Below, piece after piece: positions 1 to 9,113 of a stretch of DNA of 64,000 nucleotides. The stretch's first letter is position 1. The number at the start of each line of letters is the position of its first letter. The DNA is from Candidatus Fredericiella danica. Lineage in GTDB: Bacteria; Chloroflexota; Anaerolineae; Caldilineales; Caldilineaceae. Position numbers and translations under genes: made by a program. The stretch is from positions 62,001 to 126,000 of the forward strand of contig JADJPH010000012.1 of assembly GCA_016713335.1 (NCBI GenBank), read 5' to 3'. A model generated the notes under the pieces. It searched no databases and was not told the DNA's origin. It saw nothing but the letters and a program-made list of their open reading frames with translations.

Positions 1-1
1 C

Positions 2-17
2 GGCAGCAAATGCTGCC
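2..17 (+). terminator. short hairpin before eutA
   Basis: A six-base-pair stem (GGCAGC/GCTGCC) with an AAAT loop sits 30 bases before the eutA start. No T tract follows directly; the nearest is at 42-46. It may end an upstream gene outside the window, or be chance. No ribosome-binding site is obvious in the remaining bases before eutA. Confidence 0.25.
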
Positions 18-47
18 AGGGTATGCCCACAACCGTAGCCTCTTTTT

Positions 48-1485
48 ATGGCAGATTCGCGCACGCTGCTTTCCGTCGGTATCGATGTCGGGACGACGAC
101 CACGCAGATCATCTTCTCCCAGATCTCGGTCGCCGACATTGCCCAGCCCGGGCAGATGCCGCGCGTCTCGATCACCGATCGCGCCGTGATCTATCAGAGT
201 CCCATCGTCTTCACGCCACTGCTAGACCATGACACCGTGGACGCCGCCGGACTCACGAAGCTCGCACAGCGCGAGTATGCCGCTGCGGGCGTCGACCCAC
301 GCCAGGTGGAAACCGGGGCCGTCATTATTACTGGCGAAACGGCGAAGAAGAAGAACGCCGACGCCGTATTGGCCGGTCTGGCCGGTCTGGCCGGTGAATT
401 CGTCGTGAGCGTTGCCGGACCTCATCTTGAAAGCCTGATCTCCGGGCGCGGCGCCGGCGCGGCGTATTATGCGCAGACGCACTTCGCCACCGTGACCAAT
501 GTGGATATCGGCGGGGGATCGGCGAACAGTGCGATCTTCAAAAGCAAAGAATTCGTCGCCGCAGCAGCCATGAACTTCGGCGGTCGCATCATGGAAATCG
601 ATCCCGCCAGCGGCCGCATCACGCACCTGGCCACCCCAGCCCAGCAGATTCTGGCCGCGTGCGGGCTGCGCCTCACGGTGGGGGACGCGCCGACACTCGC
701 CGACTTGCGCATTTTCACCGACCGTATGGCTGAACTCGCGCAGGAACTCATCGAAGGCGCTTCGTCGCCGCTGGCGCAGCAGATCTACCTGACGCCACCG
801 TCGCCTGTCTCCGGCGCCGGCTCCACGCTAATGTTCTCCGGCGGCATCGGGCACTATTACTACGCACCCATCCCGCTGCGCAGCGTGGCCGATGTCACGC
901 GCCACGGCGATGTGGGACCGCTCCTCGCACAGTCGCTGCGTGAACACCCTGGACTTCAGCGCTATCGTATCGAAAAGCCGGCGGAGACGCTGCGCAACCG
1001 TCCTTGGCGCGGGCACCCAGACCGTCACCCTCTCAGGCTCGACCATCTGGGCCGAACGCGACGTGTTGCCATTGCGCAATGTGCCGGTGATTCGCCCCAC
1101 ACTGACCCAAACCCTCCCGGCAACGGATGTTGCGCATGCAATCACCGACGCGGTCGTCCGGTGGGACGTTGATGTCACGACCGACCTGTTTGCCATCGCA
1201 CTTGAGACTGGGCGAACTCTCGACTATAATACACTCTGGCAACTCGCCACAGCCCTGACCGAGTTCAGCACGACTTTACCCGCACACCACCCCCTGGTGG
1301 TCATTATCGAGCGCGACTATGCCCAGGCGCTTGGGCAGACCGTCAAGGGCATGGCGCCCCACCGCCCCTTGCTGGTCATCGACCAGGTCGGTCTCAGCGA
1401 AGGCGACTACATCGACATTGGCGCCCCACTCATGGATGGACGAGTGGTGCCATTAAGCATCAAAACCTTGATCTTCTATCGCTAA
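48..1485 (+). CDS. eutA: EutA, ethanolamine ammonia-lyase reactivating factor (one frameshift)
   Basis: EutA is the ATP-dependent factor that frees damaged cobalamin from ethanolamine ammonia-lyase. The N-terminus has the actin/Hsp70-fold phosphate loop GIDVGTTTTQ, followed by a second nucleotide-binding motif NVDIGGGSANSAIF near residue 155. The frame breaks near 993-997; family sequence resumes at once (ATVLGAGTQTVTLSGSTIW) and runs to the stop at 1485. Restoring one GC dinucleotide gives about 479 residues, the usual EutA length. It leads the eut operon, five bases before eutB. The start at 48 is the first Met of the conserved N-terminus, although no good Shine-Dalgarno site precedes it. 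Confident family assignment; the break is probably a consensus error. Confidence 0.9.
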
Positions 1486-1490
1486 GCGTC

Positions 1491-2857
1491 ATGCTGCTAC
1501 GCACAAAACTGCACGGCAAAACCTACGAATTCGCCGATATCCGTACCCTCATGGGGAAGGCGAATGAAGAGAAGTCCGGCGATCGGCTGGCCGGTGTCGC
1601 CGCAGAATCAGCCGCGGAGCGCGCGGCGGCCCGCGTCGTGCTGGCCGAAGTGCCATTGCATGTACTGCGTGCCAACCCCGCCGCCGCCTACGACCAGGAC
1701 GAAGTCACCCGCATCATCGATGATGCCGTGAACGAAGCCATCTACGCGGAAATCAAGGATTGGACCGTTGGCGCATTCCGCGAATGGATGCTTGCCGACA
1801 CCACCACCGCCGAACAAATCCGGCGCATTTCCAATGCACTGACGGCGGAGATGATCGCCGCAGTGACCAAGTTGATGTCTAACCTGGACCTGATCTACTC
1901 AGCCAGCAAGATCCGCGTCACCGCCCACTGCAACAATTCCTTCGGACTTGCCGGCACCCTGGCCAGCCGTAACCAGCCGAACCATCCAACAGACTCGCCG
2001 GAAGGGATTCGCGCCGAAATCTACGAAGGTCTTTCCTACGGTTCAGGCGACTCTGTCATCGGAATCAACCCGGTGGACGATTCGTACAGTTCCGTCGCCC
2101 GCCTGCTCGAAATGACTCATGAGATTATCCAGACCTGGGCGATTCCCACGCAGAACTGCGTACTCTCTCATGTCACGACGCAGATGAAATGCATGGAGGC
2201 GGGCGTACCCGTCGGTCTGGTATTCCAATCACTGGCCGGCTCCCAATTGGGGAACGGTCGTTTGGCATCTCAGCCGGCATGCTCGATGAAGCCTACGCCA
2301 TGGCGCGCAAGCATTGCTTTCCCACCGGTCCCAACTATATGTATTTTGAGACCGGTCAAGGGTCCGAACTGTCCGCCAATGCCCATCATGGCTGGGATCA
2401 GGTGACGATGGAAGCGCGCTGCTATGGGCTCGCAAAACGATACCACCCGTTCCAGGTCAATACGGTCGTGGGCTTTATCGGCCCCGAGTACCTGTACGAT
2501 GCCCGGCAGATCCAGCGCGCCGGGCTTGAAGACCATTTCATGGGGAAATTGACCGGCATTCCGATGGGCTGCGACGCTTGCTATACGAATCATGCCCGCG
2601 CCGACCAGAATGCCATTGAAAATCTGGCCGTCATGCTCACCGCTGCCGGCTGCAACTACTTCATGGGGGTGCCGATGGGAGACGACTCGATGCTCTCCTA
2701 TCAGTGCACCTCCTACCATGATGCACCGACGTTGCGCCAACTCTTTCGGTTGCGCCCGGCGCCCGAATTTGAGTGCTGGATGGTCGAACTAGGTTTGATG
2801 CGGAATGGCGTGCTGACGGAAATCGCCGGGGATCCGTCCTTCTTTTTGCGCAGATGA
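1491..2857 (+). CDS. eutB: EutB, ethanolamine ammonia-lyase large subunit (one frameshift)
   Basis: This is the catalytic subunit of adenosylcobalamin-dependent ethanolamine ammonia-lyase, which converts ethanolamine to acetaldehyde and ammonia. Recognisable blocks are AHCNNSFGLAGTLASRNQPN, the long NTVVGFIGPEYLYD stretch, GLEDHFMGKLTGIPMGCD with the CYTNHARADQN motif, and a GDPSFF C-terminus. The frame shifts near 2253-2258, just after the LVFQSLAGSQLGN segment; one missing base (probably a C in AACCGG) restores GNRSFGI. The repaired length of about 455 residues matches the family. It starts five bases after the eutA stop and is followed by eutC, so lyase and reactivase are made from one transcript. 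Confidence 0.93.
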
Positions 2858-2885
2858 CTTTCTACGAATTCGCTGAAGCAGGGAT

Positions 2886-3872
2886 ATGAACGAAGCGCAA
2901 TTGGCGGCAGTGGTCGACGCAGTAGTCAAGGAACTGCTTGCAGCAGGGGCAGTTGCACCGCGCCCGGCCGCGGCATCGCTCGCCTCCCTGCCATCTGTTG
3001 ACGCCACGCCGCTCACCCCAATGGCGATGCCGGCACGCGGACCCGTTGCTTCTACCGCGGTCAAACCCGTCCCCCCCTCCGCGGCCCAGGACCTTGTGAT
3101 CGATCTGCCCGATCCCGCGACAAGCGAAGCGCGTTATGCGCCGGGTGTGAAACAGCCGAAGGATCCGGAAGGCCTCCAGGCACTGGTCGCGGCGACTACC
3201 GCCCGGATCGGCGTTGGCCGCGCCGGACCACGCTACACCACCAGGGCGCTGCTACTCTTTCAAGCCGATCACGCGGTGACGCAGGATGCCTTGTATCGCG
3301 CGGTGGATCAACGACTGCTGGACGAACTGGGTCTTTTCACGGTGCAAACCAAGGTCACCGGCGGCAAACAGGAATACCTGCTGCGCCCCGACCTGGGCCG
3401 GCAACTTTCGGATGCGGCCAAACGCCTGATCACGGAAAAATGCACAAGAGGGCCAGACATCCAGGTCGTGGTCGGCGATGGGCTGAGCGCTGCAGCCATC
3501 GAAGCCAATCTCCGCCAGATGCTCCCGGTCATACGCCAGGGCGCACAGGCGGCTGGGTTGACGCTGGGCACACCTTTTTTCGTCGAATTCTGCCGCGTCG
3601 GCGTCATGAATGACATCGGTGATCTCTTGCAGCCCCAGGTGCTCATCCTATTGATCGGCGAACGGCCCGGACTCGGCCGCGCCGAGAGCATGAGCGCCTA
3701 TATGGCCTATCGGCCCAAGCCGGGCGACACCGATGCGGATCGCGATGTGATCTGCAACATCTTTGAAGGCGGCGGCACCAATCCGCTGGAGGCAGGCGCA
3801 TATGCCATCCAGTTGGCCCAGAAGATGCGCCGGAGTCAGGCGTCAGGCGTCAAGCTTAAATTGGCTTCATAG
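2886..3872 (+). CDS. eutC: EutC, ethanolamine ammonia-lyase small subunit with N-terminal encapsulation helix
   Basis: EutC completes the cobalamin-binding site of ethanolamine ammonia-lyase. The core runs from about residue 75 to the end, with ARIGVGRAGPRYTT, FVEFCRVGVMNDIGD and LIGERPGLGRAESMSAYM as typical blocks; the gene is intact at 328 residues. Residues 3-19 form an amphipathic helix of the kind that targets enzymes into microcompartments (AAVVDAVVKELLAAG), joined to the core by a linker of about 55 residues rich in Ala and Pro. EutC of enterobacteria carries its targeting helix at the same end. The gene lies 28 bases after eutB and 14 before eutL. Confidence 0.93.
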   Translation: MNEAQLAAVVDAVVKELLAAGAVAPRPAAASLASLPSVDATPLTPMAMPARGPVASTAVKPVPPSAAQDLVIDLPDPATSEARYAPGVKQPKDPEGLQALVAATTARIGVGRAGPRYTTRALLLFQADHAVTQDALYRAVDQRLLDELGLFTVQTKVTGGKQEYLLRPDLGRQLSDAAKRLITEKCTRGPDIQVVVGDGLSAAAIEANLRQMLPVIRQGAQAAGLTLGTPFFVEFCRVGVMNDIGDLLQPQVLILLIGERPGLGRAESMSAYMAYRPKPGDTDADRDVICNIFEGGGTNPLEAGAYAIQLAQKMRRSQASGVKLKLAS

Positions 3873-3886
3873 CGGGAGTACAGTCG

Positions 3887-4543
3887 ATGGGCGTCTTGGA
3901 TCCAATCTACGCAAACCCACTTTCGGTCCGGCTGATCCCCAATGTAGATCGCGATTATGCCGAGAAATTGGGGCTTGCGCCGACGCAGCGTTCCATTGGT
4001 CTGATCACGGCGGACAACGACGACGCTACCTATGTCTCGATCGATGAAGCGACCAAAATGGCGGACGTCGAAGTGGTCTATGCACGTTCCTTTTATGCGG
4101 GTGCGCGCCATGCATCTGGCCCACTCTCGGGCGAAATCCTGGCCATTTTGGCAGGACCCGATCCGGCGGAGGTGCGCGCCGGCCTAAATGCAGCGCTGGC
4201 CTACATGCAGCACGAGGCCATCTGGTATTCCGCCAATGCCGACGACACGATCGCGTTCTTTCCCCATCTGATTTCGCGGACCGGCACGTATCTCGCCAAG
4301 GTCTGTGAACTCCCTGTGGGTGCGCCAATCGCCTACCTGGTGGCGCCACCCATGGAAGGGATGGTGGCCCTGGATGCGGCGCTAAAGGCGGCGGCGGTGC
4401 GCATCGCCGCGCTCACACTCCCGCCGTCAGAGACGAATTTCATGGGCGCCTTGCTCACCGGCGACCAGCCCGCCTGCAAAGCAGCGGTGGCGGCCTTTCA
4501 AGAAGCGGTGCTGGATGTAGCGCAGCACCCGTTGCGATTCTGA
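3887..4543 (+). CDS. eutL: EutL, tandem-BMC trimeric shell protein
   Basis: This intact 218-residue protein matches EutL over its whole length: LGLAPTQRSIGLITADNDD, SIDEATKMADVEVVYARSFY, the YLVAPPMEG turn and the PPSETNFMGALLTG segment near the C-terminus. EutL is a circularly permuted double BMC-domain protein that forms trimers in the shell facets; its central pore is thought to open and close for large substrates or cofactors. The start has a GGGAG ribosome-binding site about nine bases upstream. It sits between the lyase and aldehyde dehydrogenase genes, as in many eut operons. Confidence 0.93.
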   Translation: MGVLDPIYANPLSVRLIPNVDRDYAEKLGLAPTQRSIGLITADNDDATYVSIDEATKMADVEVVYARSFYAGARHASGPLSGEILAILAGPDPAEVRAGLNAALAYMQHEAIWYSANADDTIAFFPHLISRTGTYLAKVCELPVGAPIAYLVAPPMEGMVALDAALKAAAVRIAALTLPPSETNFMGALLTGDQPACKAAVAAFQEAVLDVAQHPLRF

Positions 4544-4547
4544 CTCT

Positions 4548-6086
4548 ATGGACAACGATCTTCTCTCCATCCAAGAAGCCCGTGATTTGGCGGTTGCCGC
4601 ACGCGAGGCGCAACGCCAGTTCTTGCAGGCATCGCAGGCCGATGTCGACCGCATCTGTGCGGCGATGGTCGCGGCCGCCGCCGAGGCTGCGGAACGCCTG
4701 GGCCGGATGGCGTGCGAAGAGACTGGCTACGGCGTCCCCGAACACAAGACGCTCAAAAACGTACTGGCTTCGCAGGTGCTCTGGCGTGCGATCCAGGACA
4801 TTCCCACCGTGGGCGTCATCCGCAGCGATCCAGACCGCCGGCTTTACGACATCGCCTGGCCCATGGGCGTCATCGCCGCGCTCACCCCAAGCACCAACCC
4901 GACGTCAACGGTGATCTACAAGACCCTGATTGCCGTCAAGGCGCGCAACGCCATCCTTTGTGCACCCCATCCTTCGGCAGTCAAGTGCTGCGTCGAGGCG
5001 GTTCGACTCATGGCGGAAGCAGGCGAGCGCGCCGGCATGCCCAAAGGGCTGGTCGCCTGTATGTCCAAAATCACCCTCCCCGGCACCCAGGAGTTGATGC
5101 GCCATCGTTATGTCGCCTTGATCCTGGCGACAGGCGGCAGCGACATGGTGAAAGCCGCCCATTCGGTGGGCAAGCCGGCCTTTGGCGTTGGCCCGGGGAA
5201 TGTACCTGTCTACGTGGATCGCTCGGCCGATTTGCGCCAGGCGGCGCGCTACATCGTCGCTTCCAAAGCCTTTGATCATTCCGTGATCTGCGCCACCGAG
5301 CAGGCGGTGGTCGCCGATCGGCCGATCGCCGCCCGGCTCGCCGAGCTGATGCAGGAAGAAGGGGCCCATTTCGTCAGCGCCGAACAGGCGCGCGCTTGGC
5401 CGCCTGTTGTTTACACCGGGCCCGCTCATCAACCCCAAGACGGTAGGCAAAAGCCCGCAGCAACTGGCGCAGATGGCCGGCATTCAAGTCCCCGCCACCG
5501 CGCGGATCCTCGTGGCAAGACTTGAAAAAGTCGGGCGCGATGAACTGCTCTCGGCGGAGAAACTCACCACCGTGCTCGGCTGGTATGAGGCCGACGGCTG
5601 GGAGGCAGGGTGTGAACGCTGTATCGAACTCATCAACTATGGCGGTCGCGGCCACTCGCTGGTCATCCATGCACAGGATCAGGATGTCATCATGCGCTTT
5701 GGGCTGGAAAAGCCGGTGTTCCGGATCCTGGTCAACACGATGGGCACATTGGGCGCTACCGGTATGACGACGGGCGTGATGCCCTCGATGACGCTGGGAT
5801 CGGGTGGCATCGGCGGCGCCATCACCGGTGACAACATCACGGTGCACCATCTTTACAACGTGAAACGCCTGGCGTATGAGATCCAGCCGCCGCCCGCCGC
5901 CGCCCTTGCACCAGGAAGCACGGATGACCCCGCCCAACTGCGCGGCGAATGCACCCCACGCAGCACTTACCGCCGGCGCCAACTCACCCCCCCCCAATGG
6001 CTGATTTCGGCGCCGCTGGGATGAATGAACGCGCTGACGAGATTGTCCGACGCGTGCTAGCGGAATTGAAAATGCAGCTCAAATAG
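4548..6086 (+). CDS. eutE: EutE, CoA-acylating acetaldehyde dehydrogenase with C-terminal encapsulation peptide (two frameshifts)
   Basis: EutE oxidises acetaldehyde to acetyl-CoA with NAD+ and CoA. The ALDH core begins within the first 15 residues. It shows TPSTNPTSTVIYK, LATGGSDMVKAAHS, FGVGPGNVPVYVD and the active-site Cys248 in SVICATEQ. Near 5391-5397 the frame shifts; restoring one GC continues as ALGRLLFTPGPLINPKTVGK. The second part ends in a proline-rich linker that breaks at a run of nine C (5987-5995). Adding one C opens the frame to 6086, where the last 20 or so residues (ADEIVRRVLAELKMQL) form a typical amphipathic encapsulation peptide. The enzyme lacks the N-terminal targeting extension of E. 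coli EutE, so a C-terminal tag fits. Repaired length is about 513 residues. Confidence 0.88.
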
Positions 6087-6177
6087 CCGCTGTTGCCTTC
6101 TGGATTGCCTGGCTGCCCCACATGGTGCAGCAGGTGGCAACGCATCGCTTTGACGTTCAGGAAAGGACGAATGTGTT

Positions 6178-6492
6178 ATGCCCGTAGACGTTGCAATGAT
6201 TGCTCTCGGAATGGTTGAGACCAAGGGTCTGGTCGGCTCAATCGAAGCCGCCGATGCCATGGTCAAGGCTGCCAACGTAACGCTCATCGGCAGCGAGTAC
6301 ATCGGTGGTGGCTTTGTCACGGTCATGGTGCGCGGTGATGTCGGCGCGGTCAAGGCCGCCACCGACGCCGGCGCCGCCGCGGCAAAGCGCGTGGGCGAAC
6401 TGGTCTCCGTGCACGTGATCCCGCGCCCGCATCAGGATGTCGAGTTGATTCTGCCCCAAAGCAGCAAGGGCAGCATCGGCGGCCGCGGCTAA
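6178..6492 (+). CDS. eutM: BMC-domain hexameric shell protein (EutM type)
   Basis: This 104-residue protein is a single BMC domain, the unit of the hexameric shell facets. It has the standard opening AMIALGMVETKGLVGSIEAADAM, the pore-loop region EYIGGGFVTVMVRGDVGAV, and the HVIPRPHQDVE end of the domain, with a short flexible tail. It is intact and the only single-domain shell gene in the window, so it is probably the main facet protein. It could also be called PduA/CcmK-like; EutM is chosen from context. A 91-base gap separates it from the end of eutE. Confidence 0.92.
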   Translation: MPVDVAMIALGMVETKGLVGSIEAADAMVKAANVTLIGSEYIGGGFVTVMVRGDVGAVKAATDAGAAAAKRVGELVSVHVIPRPHQDVELILPQSSKGSIGGRG

Positions 6493-6536
6493 CACCCGGT
6501 TTGGTTGTGCGCGGCTTGAGATGTGTGGAATAGACC

Positions 6537-7109
6537 ATGCCGGGTGAACTCTTCACGGCGGCCGACATACGCCGGCTTGCACAAGAGCAGGGTGCCAGTG
6601 TGCTGGTGCTGGGTCAGCGCGATCTGATCACCCCCGAAGCCGCTGATGTGGCCCAACAACACGATATTCGCATCGTACGCCCGGACGCACGTCCGCAGGC
6701 GCCGGATCGCGAGCGCCGCCAGCCCGAAGCGCTGCCACCGCTGAAAGTCGCGCGTCGTTCAGAAACCACGCTGGATGCGTTCGGCGAAGGCGCACGGCAC
6801 CTTCAGGTGCAACTGCGCGATGTCGTGACCGAGCGCGACGGGTCACCGATGGCAGCCGGCTATATGGCGCTCGACGCCACCGCGCCCGGCGGCGGGGTCT
6901 TCCCGTGGACGCTCACCTACGACGAAATCGACATTGTCTTGGAGGGCGAGTTGGTGATTACGCGCGGGGATGAAGTCGTGAAGGGCGGACCAGGTGATGT
7001 CATCTTCATTGCCAAAGGTTCTGCGATCACCTTCGGCACGCCAGGTTCTGTTCGGTTCATCTACGTGGCTCACCCGGCAAATTGGAGTGAACTTGCAACA
7101 GATGCTTGA
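6537..7109 (+). CDS. eutQ: EutQ, cupin-fold acetate kinase-like protein
   Basis: Residues about 80-190 are the EutQ cupin, with PWTLTYDEIDIVLEGEL, GDVIFIAKGSAITFGTP and RFIYVAHPANW. In Salmonella, EutQ has acetate kinase activity and is needed to assemble the compartment in anaerobic growth. Residues 5-47 form a separate small N-terminal module (FTAADIRRLAQEQGA then LITPEAADVA) that resembles the 98-residue protein at 8669. The gene is intact at 190 residues. Its start lies 44 bases after the BMC-H stop. No phosphotransacylase gene is visible nearby, so its acetyl-phosphate source must be encoded elsewhere. Confidence 0.88.
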   Translation: MPGELFTAADIRRLAQEQGASVLVLGQRDLITPEAADVAQQHDIRIVRPDARPQAPDRERRQPEALPPLKVARRSETTLDAFGEGARHLQVQLRDVVTERDGSPMAAGYMALDATAPGGGVFPWTLTYDEIDIVLEGELVITRGDEVVKGGPGDVIFIAKGSAITFGTPGSVRFIYVAHPANWSELATDA

Positions 7110-7163
7110 CCGTTTTAGCGGCGCCCTTCGCAAGAGGGGACCACGCAGAGCGCTGAGGTTGCA

Positions 7164-8009
7164 ATGAACCCGCGACTCGCAGACCTGCTGGCATCCACCA
7201 GTACGGTGATGCAGAATGGTGCACAGACGCGCGCCCCCTTTTCGTCTGGTGCCCCACTCTACACCGGCGTTGATTTGGGTACAGCATACACGGTGCTCCT
7301 GGTCGTAGATGGCAACGGCGAACCCGTGGCCGGCGCCTATGAATTTGCGCAGGTTGTGCGGGATGGGTTGGTCGTTGACTTTGCCGGCGCGGTCGCCTTG
7401 CTGACGCAACTGAAACAGCGCGTGGAGGCAAAACTGGGGCGTCCGTTGTTCGAAGCTGCATCGGCCTTTCCACCGGGCGTCCCCCGCGTCGAGGTGCGCG
7501 CCACCGCCAACGTAATCTACGCCGCGGGTCTCGAATGCACCACGTTGGTCGATGAACCAACTGCGGCCAACAACGTGCTTCAAATCCGCAACGGCGCCAT
7601 CGTCGATGTGGGAGGCGGCACCACCGGTATCGCCGTGGTTGAAGACGGGGAAGTCACTTACACCGCCGATGAGCCGACTGGCGGCACCCACTTCACCCTG
7701 GGCATAGCCGGCGCCAAAGACATCCCCTTTGAACAGGCGGAGAGGCTGAAGGTGGATCCCGCCCAGCAGCGCCAACTGTTTCCGGTGATCAGACCGGTCA
7801 TGGAGAAAGTAGGCACGATCGTCCGTCGTCACATCGCCGATCGACCTGTGGACAGAATCTACCTGGTCGGTGGCGCCTGTGCATTTCCAGGGATGGATCA
7901 GGTCGTTGCAGAAGTCACTGGTGTTCCAACCTGTTTGCCCGGCGATCCGCTCTTTGTGACACCCCTTGGGATCGCCCTGCAAGCGAAACTTGAATCCGAA
8001 CGGGCATAG
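7164..8009 (+). CDS. eutJ: EutJ, Hsp70-like putative chaperone of the eut operon
   Basis: EutJ is an actin/Hsp70-fold ATPase thought to help fold or assemble eut proteins; its exact role is not established. The 281-residue product has the phosphate-1 loop GVDLGTAYTVLLVVD near residue 35, the DEPTAANNVL segment, the phosphate-2 loop VDVGGGTTGIAVVEDG and an adenosine-loop motif VGGACAFPGM. It is intact. It follows eutQ, as in enterobacterial operons, and ends 19 bases before the tandem-BMC gene. Confidence 0.9.
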   Translation: MNPRLADLLASTSTVMQNGAQTRAPFSSGAPLYTGVDLGTAYTVLLVVDGNGEPVAGAYEFAQVVRDGLVVDFAGAVALLTQLKQRVEAKLGRPLFEAASAFPPGVPRVEVRATANVIYAAGLECTTLVDEPTAANNVLQIRNGAIVDVGGGTTGIAVVEDGEVTYTADEPTGGTHFTLGIAGAKDIPFEQAERLKVDPAQQRQLFPVIRPVMEKVGTIVRRHIADRPVDRIYLVGGACAFPGMDQVVAEVTGVPTCLPGDPLFVTPLGIALQAKLESERA

Positions 8010-8028
8010 CCGCCAGAGGAAGCAGACC

Positions 8029-8661
8029 ATGGCCGAAAGCTCATTTCAGCTCCGTTGCTATTCTTATCTCGACCGCATGCAGCCGCAATATGCGGCGTTC
8101 GTTGGCACCATCACGCAAGGAGATCTCCCGACCGAAGGGATGGCATCCCTGTACATCGAGGTGGCGCCGGGCAACGAGGTCTTCCAACTTGTTGACATTG
8201 CCGTTAAATCGACTGAGGCCAGACCGGGCGCCCAGTTGGTCGAGCGCGAGTTCGGCATGTTTGAGGTGCATTCGCGCTCCCAGGCTGAAGTCCTGGAGGC
8301 GGGGCGCATCGTGCTGGACCGCCTGGGACTCCGTCCGGAGGATCGGCTAAGACCGGAGATTGCCTCGGTGCAGGTCATCACCAATGTCGATCCCTACCAG
8401 GCGCAACTGCTCAACCGCTTCCGGCGCGGCAGCATGCTCGTGCCGGGCGAGACGATGCTCGTCCTGGAATGTGCGCCAGCCGCCTATATCAACTATGCCT
8501 GCAACGAGGCCGAAAAAGGCGCCACCATCAAACTCCTGCACGTCTCGTCGGTGGGGAGATTCGGGCGCATGTGGCTGGCAGGTTCCGAATCCGAAATCCT
8601 GGCGGCGCGGAGTGCGGCGGTGCAGGCAATCGAGGCGCTTGACGGTCGAATTGGAAGGTAA
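8029..8661 (+). CDS. second tandem-BMC (BMC-T) shell protein, not EutL
   Basis: The 210-residue product appears to contain two BMC-like halves. The first begins RCYSYLDRMQPQYAAFVGT and ends near EVHSRSQAEVLEAGR; the second starts IASVQVITNVDPYQAQLLNR and includes CAPAAYINYACNEAEKGA, a recognisable BMC helix. Proteins of this type form pseudohexameric trimers, sometimes stacked face to face. It is clearly different from EutL and PduB. The start at 8029 follows AGAGGAAG; longer readings would overlap eutJ. It is the second BMC-T in the operon, which suggests two kinds of gated pore. Confident for the fold, less so for subclass. Confidence 0.75.
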   Translation: MAESSFQLRCYSYLDRMQPQYAAFVGTITQGDLPTEGMASLYIEVAPGNEVFQLVDIAVKSTEARPGAQLVEREFGMFEVHSRSQAEVLEAGRIVLDRLGLRPEDRLRPEIASVQVITNVDPYQAQLLNRFRRGSMLVPGETMLVLECAPAAYINYACNEAEKGATIKLLHVSSVGRFGRMWLAGSESEILAARSAAVQAIEALDGRIGR

Positions 8662-8668
8662 GGACTCA

Positions 8669-8965
8669 ATGGGAAAGGTCTTCTATACAGAACGCGACAT
8701 TGAAGACATGCATGCCCGCGGCGTCACGCAACTCGACGTGAACGATGACGTAGTGATCACGGATGTTGCCCGGGAAAAGGCGATGAAGCTGGGGATCCGC
8801 CTCCAACGCGCACAGCCTGGTGCGCGCCTGCCGCAGCCCAATGACGAGGCGCTAGTTCAGCAGGTGAAAGCAGCCGTGGTCGCGCGCCTGGGTGACCAGC
8901 GCGTGGATCCCGCGCTCTTGGATGCGGTGATCCGCCGCGTCATGGCGGCGCTGCCGCCCGGATGA
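8669..8965 (+). CDS. 98-residue eut-operon protein with EutQ-N-like module and C-terminal amphipathic helix
   Basis: I do not recognise a named family. Residues 5-49 (YTERDIEDMHARGVTQLDV, then VITDVAREKAMKLGIRL) match, position by position with one gap, the N-terminal module of EutQ from the same operon. A hydrophilic linker follows. Residues 68-96 (VKAAVVARLG, then LLDAVIRRVMAALPPG) are predicted amphipathic helix and look like an encapsulation peptide. It begins eight bases after the BMC-T stop and is the last gene of the operon. An adaptor or luminal assembly role is a guess; no catalytic motif is visible. Confidence 0.7.
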   Translation: MGKVFYTERDIEDMHARGVTQLDVNDDVVITDVAREKAMKLGIRLQRAQPGARLPQPNDEALVQQVKAAVVARLGDQRVDPALLDAVIRRVMAALPPG

Positions 8966-8991
8966 TAGTACACCCAGGCTTTTGGCTTAAC

Positions 8992-9020
8992 TTGACAAAG
9001 CTTTCGCCCAAGAGGAAAAT
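8992..9020 (+). promoter_or_regulatory. candidate sigma-70 promoter of the potassium-uptake cluster
   Basis: A perfect -35 box TTGACA (8992-8997) is followed after 17 bases by GAAAAT (9015-9020), which matches four of six -10 positions. Transcription would start near 9027, leaving a leader of about 109 bases before the TrkA-like start at 9136. The terminator at 9089-9113 would lie inside that leader. Confidence 0.5.
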
Positions 9021-9088
9021 GGGGAAGGCGCACCTCCAGTAAAGAGTATTCACGTCTAGATTGGGAGTAGTGTCGTCATTGGCAATGA

Positions 9089-9113
9089 CCCGCCTGTGAT
9101 CGGCGGGTTTTTT
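9089..9113 (+). terminator. intrinsic terminator between eut operon and trkA-like genes
   Basis: Stem CCCGCC (9089-9094) and GGCGGG (9102-9107) with a seven-base loop is followed directly by six T, a textbook rho-independent terminator. A small adjacent hairpin (GTCATT/AATGAC) lies just upstream. It may end the eut transcript or, because a promoter candidate lies before it, act as an attenuator of the downstream genes. Confidence 0.75.

Noticed and set aside
6021..6086. A separate 21-residue gene MNERADEIV.. after eutE
   Set aside because: It has no ribosome-binding site of its own, and the frame extends upstream into the C run that ends the eutE linker, so it is better read as the EutE tail.
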